Source: Synergistes jonesii
Lineage (GTDB): Bacteria > Synergistota > Synergistia > Synergistales > Synergistaceae
Assembly: GCF_000712295.1 (NCBI RefSeq)
Contig: NZ_JMKI01000036.1
Location: 62,001 to 126,000 of the forward strand
DNA length: 64,000 nt
Direction: 5' to 3'
The notes under the pieces: model-generated
The model's input: only the letters and a program-made list of their open reading frames with translations
Database searches by the model: none
Told to the model about the DNA's origin: nothing
Made by a program: the position numbers and the translations under genes
Part shown: positions 58,720 to 64,000 of the stretch, piece after piece
How the letters are laid out: every line of letters begins with the position of its first letter
Position numbering within the stretch: the first letter of the stretch is position 1

Positions 58720-59376
58720 ATGAAGAAGAAGATCGTTTTAGTTGACGATCATAAAATTTTTCTTGAAGGGATAAGCGGAATCCTTTCCGACAGCAAGACG
58801 GTGGAGGTCGCGGAAAGAGCCTACAGCGGCAGGGAGGCGCTTGAAGCGATAAGGGCCGTCAAGCCGGACCTGGTCATCCTCGACATAACGATGCCAGAGA
58901 TAAACGGGATAGAGGTGACGCGTGCCGTAAAACATGAAATGCCGGCGGTAAAAATCCTCATCCTTTCGATGCACCTCGACAGAAGGATGATAATCGAAGT
59001 CCTTAAAGCGGGGGCGGACGGCTACGCGCTTAAGGAGTCGGAGCCGGCGGAGCTCGTCGCGGCCATAGACGTAGTGCTTTCGGGTCTGATGTACTTAAGC
59101 CCGGGCGTCGTCACCCTTCTGATACGCGACTATATACAGAAGCTAGCGCTGCCTGGCGCGCAGGAGAAATTGGAGGTGCTGTCGGCGCGCGAAAAAGAGA
59201 TACTCTCCCTGATCTCCGACGGCAAAAGCGCCAAAGAAATAAGCGCGGAGCTGTGCATAAGCAGGAACACGGTGGACGTCCATCGGCGCAATCTGAAGCA
59301 GAAGCTCGGCTGCGAGAACCTGAACGAGCTGACGCGCTACGCTATGAGGGAGGGTTTGATGAACTTTGATAGGTAA
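58720..59376 (+). CDS. NarL/FixJ-type response regulator
   Basis: 218 residues. The receiver domain has IVLVDDHKIF (acidic pocket), phospho-acceptor Asp in DLVILDITMPEINGIE (about residue 55), LSMH and the Lys in GYALKESEP. The C-terminal LuxR-type HTH has LSAREKEILSLISDGKSAKE and ISAELCISRNTVDVHRRNLK (about 155-195). ATG 58720 with GAGAGGG upstream is chosen over a TTG seven codons earlier. Overlaps the histidine kinase gene by 11 bases, so they form one operon. Divergent from the isomerase-TRAP operon, which is the obvious candidate target. Confidence 0.95.
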   Translation: MKKKIVLVDDHKIFLEGISGILSDSKTVEVAERAYSGREALEAIRAVKPDLVILDITMPEINGIEVTRAVKHEMPAVKILILSMHLDRRMIIEVLKAGADGYALKESEPAELVAAIDVVLSGLMYLSPGVVTLLIRDYIQKLALPGAQEKLEVLSAREKEILSLISDGKSAKEISAELCISRNTVDVHRRNLKQKLGCENLNELTRYAMREGLMNFDR

Positions 59377-60457
59377 CGGCGAACGCCAGCTGATTCTCGA
59401 CGCGATTTTCCAGAACATAGCGGACCCCATGGCCATCTGCCGCGTCACGGAGAGGGAGGACGGACAGAAAGACCTCGTATACGTGAGGGTCAACGACGCT
59501 TATGAAAAATTAAACAATACGAAGCGCGAAAGCCTCATAGGAAAGCTTTACAGCTCGGTCTGGAAGGAGGATACGACGGACTGGGGCGGGGTGATGATAA
59601 GGGTGGCGGAAACGGGGAACACCGGCTATGGAGAAGAGTTCGGCGACGACGCGAAATCAGGTTTTTTTGAAGCGGAAAGCAGCGTCGCGCCAGGCTATTA
59701 CCAGCTCTTTATATTTTCCCCGATCCCCGACTGGGTCGTTATGATATTCCGAAACATGAATACGTGGCGCAAGGTCGCCGTGCAGCTGAAAAAAAAAGAA
59801 AAACTGCTGCGCAAGCTGACGGCGGGGCTCACTCTCGCGGAGGAAAAGACAAGAAGGACGATAGCCGCAAAGCTGCATGACAGCATAGGCTATTCGATGG
59901 TGGGCATGCTGCATTCGCTGCGCACTTTGTATGAGGAACAGCGCGATGCGGAACAGAAGATGAAAGTGGCGGCCGTCGTTGAGAAGATGGAGCGCCTGCT
60001 TCAGGAAACGCGCTCTTTTACGTTTGACATAAGCCCGCCTATCCTTTACGAAGTCGGGCTTTCCGCCGCCCTTGAGGCCAGGTGCGACAATTTGCAGATC
60101 ACGCACGGCATCAAATGCGCGTTTAAATGCGAGGGGAAAGAAACGAACCTTGACGAAGATACGAAAATACTGCTTTACCAGATGACGCACGAGCTGCTCG
60201 TCAACGTCGTGAAGCACGCCGAGGCCACGGGCGTGCTTGTGATCATCCGCTGGGGGGCGAAAAACGTTCAGATAATCGTCGAAGATGACGGGAAGGGCTT
60301 CACGCCGTCAAAAAACAACAGAAAATCAAACAGCGGCATGGGGCTCTTCAGCATCAGGGAAAGGCTGCGCTCCGTAAACGGAGAGATGAAAATCGTTTCC
60401 ACGCCGAAGAAGGGCACGACGGTCAGCCTCGTCGCACCGATACAGTCGCGCGAATGA
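59366..60457 (+). CDS. Sensor histidine kinase (NarX/DegS-like), cytoplasmic
   Basis: 363 residues without membrane segments. N-terminal PAS-like sensor domain (about 5-130: IFQNIADPMAICRV, VNDAYEKLNN, GKLYSSVW). HisKA_3 dimerisation domain with the phospho-His in IAAKLHDSIGYSMVGMLHSL. ATPase domain: MTHELLVNVVKHAEAT (N box), VEDDGKGFTP (G1), GMGLFSIRERL (G2). The TTG start overlaps the response regulator and has GAGGGAGGG 11 bases upstream. Being soluble, it must sense an intracellular signal or a PAS ligand. Pairs with the upstream response regulator. Confidence 0.92.
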   Translation: MIGNGERQLILDAIFQNIADPMAICRVTEREDGQKDLVYVRVNDAYEKLNNTKRESLIGKLYSSVWKEDTTDWGGVMIRVAETGNTGYGEEFGDDAKSGFFEAESSVAPGYYQLFIFSPIPDWVVMIFRNMNTWRKVAVQLKKKEKLLRKLTAGLTLAEEKTRRTIAAKLHDSIGYSMVGMLHSLRTLYEEQRDAEQKMKVAAVVEKMERLLQETRSFTFDISPPILYEVGLSAALEARCDNLQITHGIKCAFKCEGKETNLDEDTKILLYQMTHELLVNVVKHAEATGVLVIIRWGAKNVQIIVEDDGKGFTPSKNNRKSNSGMGLFSIRERLRSVNGEMKIVSTPKKGTTVSLVAPIQSRE

Positions 60458-60639
60458 AAACGTTTTGACAAAGCAGGAGGGCCTATCTCTAATTTCATCG
60501 ATACGCCCGCGGCGAAAAGCGCCGCTTACGGGCACAAACTCTTCGCCAGGCTTGTCTTCGCTCGCGCTCGTGGTTATAAACCACAAAAACGCCAGTGCAA
60601 AATAATAGTTGATGAATAATTCCCCTCATGCTATGTTAA
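60458..60639. other. Non-coding gap after the two-component operon
   Basis: Contains GC-rich hairpin potential (GCGGCG/CGCCGC near 60505-60525) and the small palindrome GTGGTT-ATA-AACCAC (about 60569-60583). No gene seen. It may include the terminator of the kinase gene. Confidence 0.45.
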
Positions 60640-60726
60640 CGCTCGGATCATGCGGACGCTTTTGAAGAAGCCTCCCTCGCGGACCCCGACGAGGTCAAAC
60701 GCAAGACCGCCGAGGCGCGGGCGTAG
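60640..60726 (+). pseudogene. C-terminal remnant of an unknown gene
   Basis: Twenty-eight codons without a start, reading RSDHADAFEEASLADPDEVK then RKTAEARA to a stop at 60724-60726, in host-like GC-rich style. Probably the cut end of a host gene destroyed when the restriction locus inserted. No family assigned. DNA from here to 61029 is otherwise non-coding. Confidence 0.35.
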
Positions 60727-60758
60727 ATTCCAAATATGCTAGCATACCAAGGGTATAA

Positions 60759-60835
60759 CCGAGCAGAGGAAATCCGACAACCAAATGCTCTGGGTGCAAT
60801 CCATGAACTCTGTCCGCAGCCGAGCAGAGGAAATC
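60759..60835 (+). repeat. Pair of 16-base direct repeats
   Basis: CCGAGCAGAGGAAATC occurs at 60759-60774 and 60820-60835, 61 bases apart, just where the DNA changes from host-like to the restriction-modification locus. It could be an attachment or recombination trace, or regulator sites. Confidence 0.6.
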
Positions 60836-60901
60836 ATCAAAGCAGAATTGATTTACTGTTGATTTGTCAAGTCCTGACCAAACAATTCCTTATTGCAACC
60901 G

Positions 60902-60942
60902 AAGCGACAGGTATTTCCTTGTGAATTTCCTGCCGCTTTTTT
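60902..60942 (+). terminator. Terminator upstream of the restriction locus
   Basis: Stem AAGCGACAGG/CCTGCCGCTT (one mismatch), 17-base loop, then TTTTTT. It insulates the foreign locus from transcripts coming from the left. Confidence 0.78.
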
Positions 60943-61029
60943 CAAAAATCACAAAGATTGCCTTGCCTCAGACTGCGAGGGAATGAGAGCTTAATGAAAA
61001 TTATACAATCCAATATTTCTGCATATATG

Positions 61030-61058
61030 TTGATTTTTTCACGTCTGAGTGACATAAT
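61030..61058 (+). promoter_or_regulatory. Promoter of the XRE-hsdM operon
   Basis: TTGATT (61030-61035), 17-base spacer, CATAAT (61053-61058), 35 bases before the regulator's ATG. Confidence 0.65.
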
Positions 61059-61092
61059 AAACCTACGTCGAACACGAAAAGGATGGCGAATC

Positions 61093-61308
61093 ATGGCAGT
61101 AAGCTATAAAAAGCTGTTTCATCTGATGATTGATAAAGGTATAACCAACGCCGAGCTGATGGAAAAAGGCGGCTTCAGCGCAAACATCATAACCAGATTA
61201 AAGCGTGACCGCTATGTGGCATTAGACAGCATCGAAAAAATTTGTTATGTCCTTGACTGTGGCGTGGATGATATTCTGGAGTTCATACCGGAGGAAAAGG
61301 GGCATTGA
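61093..61308 (+). CDS. Small XRE-family (Cro/C1-type) regulator
   Basis: 71 residues, almost all one helix-turn-helix: SYKKLFHLMIDKGITNAELM then EKGGFSANIITRLKRDRYVALDSIEKI and CYVLDCGVDDILEF. This compact form is common in Firmicutes, often ahead of Type I restriction genes, where it probably controls their expression after entry into a new host. AAGGATGG precedes the ATG. hsdM begins 4 bases after its stop, so it shares the transcript. Composition is lower in GC than the host genes. Confidence 0.88.
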   Translation: MAVSYKKLFHLMIDKGITNAELMEKGGFSANIITRLKRDRYVALDSIEKICYVLDCGVDDILEFIPEEKGH

Positions 61309-61312
61309 AACA

Positions 61313-62893
61313 ATGGCTGATATGAGAAAAGATCAGGAACGGGAAGAGCTGTTCCGTCGTATTTATAAAATTGCAACCGACCTTGTTCATGCAGGTCATG
61401 TCGCGGAATGGGATTTCAAGTCCTATGTTCTCGGCACGATGTTCTACCGCTATATTTCGGAGAACTTTGCCGCCTATATCAACGCAGGCGAGCGGGCGGC
61501 CGGAAACAAGGATTTTGATTATGCAAGAATGTCTGACGCAGACGCAGAACCTGCCCGAGAGGGATTGATTCAGGAAAAGGGGTTCTTTATCCTGCCGTCT
61601 GAATTGTTCTGCAACGTTCTCGCCCGTGCGGACAAGGACGAAAACCTGAATGAAACGCTGGAGCGTGTATTCAAACATATTGAAAGCAGTGCAGCAAGCG
61701 GAGACGCTGAAAACGACTTTGCCGGTCTGTTTGATGACTTTGATGTCAATAGCAAAGCAATCGGTGAAACTGTTGCAAAGCGTAATAAAGTGCTTGTCGA
61801 GCTTTTGAACGGTGTTGCGACAATGCCGCTGTTCTCTGCAAACGGCACTAACGCTGACTTGTTTGGCGACGCTTATGAATATTTGATGGGTATGTATGCC
61901 GCCAATGCGGGCAAAAAAGGCGGTCAGTATTTTACACCTTCCGATGTTTCGGAGCTGCTTGCTCGTCTCGGTACAATTGGGAAAAGCCGTATTAACAAGG
62001 TCTATGATCCCGCCTGCGGTTCCGGTTCGCTGCTGCTCAAAGTGGAAAAGGTGCTTGGCAAGGACAATATCGAACGTGGCTTTTTCGGACAGGAAATCGA
62101 CCTGACCACCTACAACCTTTGCCGCATCAATATGTTCCTGCACAATGTCGATTTTGACAAATTCAGCATTGTGCGTGAGGACACGCTGCTCAGTCCGCAG
62201 CACTGGGACGACCAGCCGTTTGAGCTGATCGTCTCGAATCCTCCATTTTCTGTCCCGTGGGAAGGCGACAAAAATCCGCTCTTGATCAACGACCCGCGCT
62301 TTTCGCCTGCCGGAGTGCTTGCCCCGGCTTCTAAAGGTGATATGGCGTTTATTATGCACAGCCTGTCGTGGCTGGCTTCCAACGGTGCGGCGGCTATCGT
62401 CTGCTTCCCCGGCATTATGTACCGCAGCGGGGCGGAGCAGAAAATTCGTAAATATCTGGTGGACAACAACTATGTGGACGCCATCATTCAGCTCCCGCCC
62501 AACCTGTTTCTCAATGTCACGATCTCTGTTGACATCATGCTTTTGAGGAAGAACAAGACGGATAACGCTGTGCTGTTTGTGGACGCTTCCGGCGAGTTTG
62601 TCAAGGTCACAAAGAACAACCGACTTTCCGAAGCGAACATTCAGCGCATCGTGTCCGCCGTTGCCGGGCGCAAGGACGAACAGTATTTCTCCCGTCTTGT
62701 ACCGAACGAAGAAGTCGGCGGCAAGCAGAACAACTACAACCTTTCCGTTTCCACCTACGTTGAAGCCGAGGACACCAGAGAGAAAATCGACATTGCGAAG
62801 CTCAATGCCGAAATTGAGGAAATCGTTGCCCGTGAGCAGGTTCTCCGTGACGAAATTGCGAAGATTATTGCAGAAATTGAGGCGGAAAGATGA
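61313..62893 (+). CDS. hsdM: Type I restriction-modification system, DNA methyltransferase subunit HsdM
   Basis: 526-residue N6-adenine methyltransferase. N-terminal HsdM_N helical domain (about 5-160: FRRIYKIATDLVHAGHVAEW, YRYISENFAAYIN). SAM-binding motif I is VYDPACGSGSLLLKVEK (about 220). Catalytic motif IV is VSNPPFSVPWEGD (about 305), the NPPF type for adenine methylation. Region X and target-interacting parts are in the C-terminal half (RKYLVDNNYVDAIIQLPPNLF). Works as M2S with HsdS. ATG 61313 fits the family start (MADMRKDQEREELFRRI). Codon use differs from the host, marking acquisition. Overlaps rhuM by 4 bases. Confidence 0.96.
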   Translation: MADMRKDQEREELFRRIYKIATDLVHAGHVAEWDFKSYVLGTMFYRYISENFAAYINAGERAAGNKDFDYARMSDADAEPAREGLIQEKGFFILPSELFCNVLARADKDENLNETLERVFKHIESSAASGDAENDFAGLFDDFDVNSKAIGETVAKRNKVLVELLNGVATMPLFSANGTNADLFGDAYEYLMGMYAANAGKKGGQYFTPSDVSELLARLGTIGKSRINKVYDPACGSGSLLLKVEKVLGKDNIERGFFGQEIDLTTYNLCRINMFLHNVDFDKFSIVREDTLLSPQHWDDQPFELIVSNPPFSVPWEGDKNPLLINDPRFSPAGVLAPASKGDMAFIMHSLSWLASNGAAAIVCFPGIMYRSGAEQKIRKYLVDNNYVDAIIQLPPNLFLNVTISVDIMLLRKNKTDNAVLFVDASGEFVKVTKNNRLSEANIQRIVSAVAGRKDEQYFSRLVPNEEVGGKQNNYNLSVSTYVEAEDTREKIDIAKLNAEIEEIVAREQVLRDEIAKIIAEIEAER

Positions 62894-63966
62894 AAAAAGA
62901 GAAGCGTGAAATCAGCATCGTCCGTTCCTCCGCTGCGGAATATCTTACTTTTATTACTGCTACCGGAGAAAGTGATGTAAATGCGGTGTACTTTGATGAA
63001 AATGTGTGGTTGACGCAAAAGATGATGGGGCTTTTGTATAATGTGGAAACTCACACGATCAACTATCACTTGAAAAAGATTTTTGCTGACGGAGAAATCG
63101 ACGAAAGCTCAGTTATTCGAAAATTTCGAATAACTGCTGCGGACGGCAAAAGCTACAACACCAATCATTATAATCTGAGCGCCATCATTGCCGTGGGCAA
63201 CAAAGTGGATTCCCCTCGTGCGGTGCAGTTCAGAAAATGGGCTAACCATATCATCGAAGAGTTTACTGTGAAAGGCTTTGCGATGGATGATGAACGCCTG
63301 AAAAACGGCGGCACTGTTCTGACGAAAGACTATTTCAGGGAACAGTTGGAACGCATCCGTGAAATTCGCCTTTCGGAACGTCGGTTTTATCAAAAGATTA
63401 CCGACATTTATGCCATCAGCATTGATTATGACGCCAAAGCGGAAACAACAAGGCTGTTTTTTGCGCGGGTGCAAAATCAACTCCATTGGGCAATCCACGG
63501 CGAAACGGCGGCGGAGACCATTTATCGCCGTGCCGACAGCAGCAAAGACCACATGGGGCTGACCGCTTGGAAGGATGCGCCCGACGGCAAAATCCAGAAA
63601 TTCGACGTGGTGATCGCAAAGAATTATCTGACACAGGAAGAGCTTTCCGCAATGGCGAGAATCGTCAACGCCTATTTAGATTTGGCAGAACTGAGAGCCG
63701 AAGAAGAAGTGCCTATGACAATGGAAGATTGGGCAGAACAGTTTGAGGGGGTTCTTAGACTGAGCAAAAAGGAAATCCTGACCAATGCCGGGAGCATTTC
63801 TGCTAAAATCGCCGAACAGCACGCTCTGAGCGAGTTTGAAAAATACCGCGTCCGACAGGATCGGCTTTATCAAAGCGACTTTGATCGAATGCTTCTTGGG
63901 GAAACAACGCCAAGTTTGCCTGCAACGACCGAAGCGGAAACCGAGAAGGATGGTGAGAACAAGTGA
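62890..63966 (+). CDS. RhuM-family protein
   Basis: 358 residues. The N-terminal half has the virulence-protein RhuM pattern: VYFDENVWLTQKMMGLLYNV (about 33-52), HTINYHLKKIFADGEIDESSVIRKF and HYNLSAIIAVGNKVDSPRAVQFRKWA, a winged-helix-like nucleic-acid-binding module also seen in KilA/BRO-type phage proteins. The C-terminal half resembles a Fic/DOC-like accessory segment in related proteins but I see no HPFxxGN motif. RhuM genes often lie inside Type I and other restriction loci with unknown function. Overlaps hsdM (4 bases) and hsdS (4 bases), so it is translated as part of the restriction operon. Confidence 0.88.
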   Translation: MKKEKREISIVRSSAAEYLTFITATGESDVNAVYFDENVWLTQKMMGLLYNVETHTINYHLKKIFADGEIDESSVIRKFRITAADGKSYNTNHYNLSAIIAVGNKVDSPRAVQFRKWANHIIEEFTVKGFAMDDERLKNGGTVLTKDYFREQLERIREIRLSERRFYQKITDIYAISIDYDAKAETTRLFFARVQNQLHWAIHGETAAETIYRRADSSKDHMGLTAWKDAPDGKIQKFDVVIAKNYLTQEELSAMARIVNAYLDLAELRAEEEVPMTMEDWAEQFEGVLRLSKKEILTNAGSISAKIAEQHALSEFEKYRVRQDRLYQSDFDRMLLGETTPSLPATTEAETEKDGENK

Positions 63967-64000
63967 GCAAACTGGATGAATTGATTCATGAGCTTTGCCC
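63963..64000 (+). CDS. hsdS: Type I restriction specificity subunit HsdS, start only
   Basis: The last 38 bases encode a GTG start and SKLDELIHELCP, the usual opening of HsdS subunits of this group (SKLDELIxELCPDGVE...). It overlaps the rhuM stop by 4 bases. The rest, including both target-recognition domains, and presumably hsdR, lie beyond the right edge. Confidence 0.75.
   Translation, partial: MSKLDELIHELC

Noticed and set aside
60759-60835. Start of a CRISPR-like array from the two 16-base repeats
   Set aside because: Only two copies, too short, no cas genes, and a single 45-base gap.

Overview
The window looks like chromosomal DNA from an anaerobic, amino-acid-fermenting Synergistota bacterium, probably close to Cloacibacillus or Synergistes. 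This is inferred from three things: a surface protein whose C-terminus resembles the Synergistota sorting tail, the gene mix (branched-chain amino-acid uptake, membrane pyrophosphatase, an [FeFe]-hydrogenase maturase, TRAP and sodium symporters, molybdenum hydroxylase), and the GC-rich coding style with frequent ATA isoleucine codons. No 16S gene is present, so the genus is not certain.

Layout. 1-5300 is a minus-strand purine operon, purS-purQ-purL-purF-purC. Divergent from it, 5630-10370 is a complete livKHMGF branched-chain amino-acid ABC operon. 10.4-20.5 kb holds housekeeping and redox genes: an FmdE-like protein, malic enzyme, diaminopimelate decarboxylase, an exported beta-propeller protein, hydE, htpG and clpB. 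guaA follows. 22.3-23.9 kb is a small patch of foreign DNA: an AT-rich AraC-type gene, a (GGGAT)8 repeat and the frameshifted tail of an ISAs1-type transposase. Next come tRNA-Gly and tRNA-Ala, rqcH, hppA, argH, an exported DUF4198-like protein, a deaminase, a lone pseudopilin gene, an exported flavoprotein, a nicotinamidase-like gene and tRNA-Thr.

From 35.4 to 58.5 kb the window is accessory metabolism. LysR and RpiR regulators flank a sodium:solute symporter, then a five-gene flavin/iron-sulphur dehydrogenase of the hydroxyproline/D-amino-acid type, then an ornithine cyclodeaminase-family gene. Next is the most interesting block (45.1-54.2 kb). A molybdenum aldehyde oxidoreductase is followed by six tightly packed genes: a C-GCAxxG-C-C protein, a large flavin/Fe-S/CCG-domain electron-transfer protein, a 64-residue zinc-ribbon protein, a Cys-rich radical SAM protein, a methyltransferase and an AMP-forming ligase. 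The set resembles the Desulfovibrio DVU_1553-1559 neighbourhood, whose chemistry has not, to my knowledge, been worked out. On the other strand, a TIM-barrel isomerase and a TRAP transporter form an operon next to a two-component system.

The right end (about 60.5-64 kb) is a recently acquired Type I restriction-modification locus (XRE regulator, hsdM, rhuM, start of hsdS) with different base composition, preceded by short direct repeats and a gene remnant.

A recurring feature is a strong hairpin straight after the first or most abundant product of an operon (livK, dctP, mop). These probably set the ratio of that product to the genes downstream.
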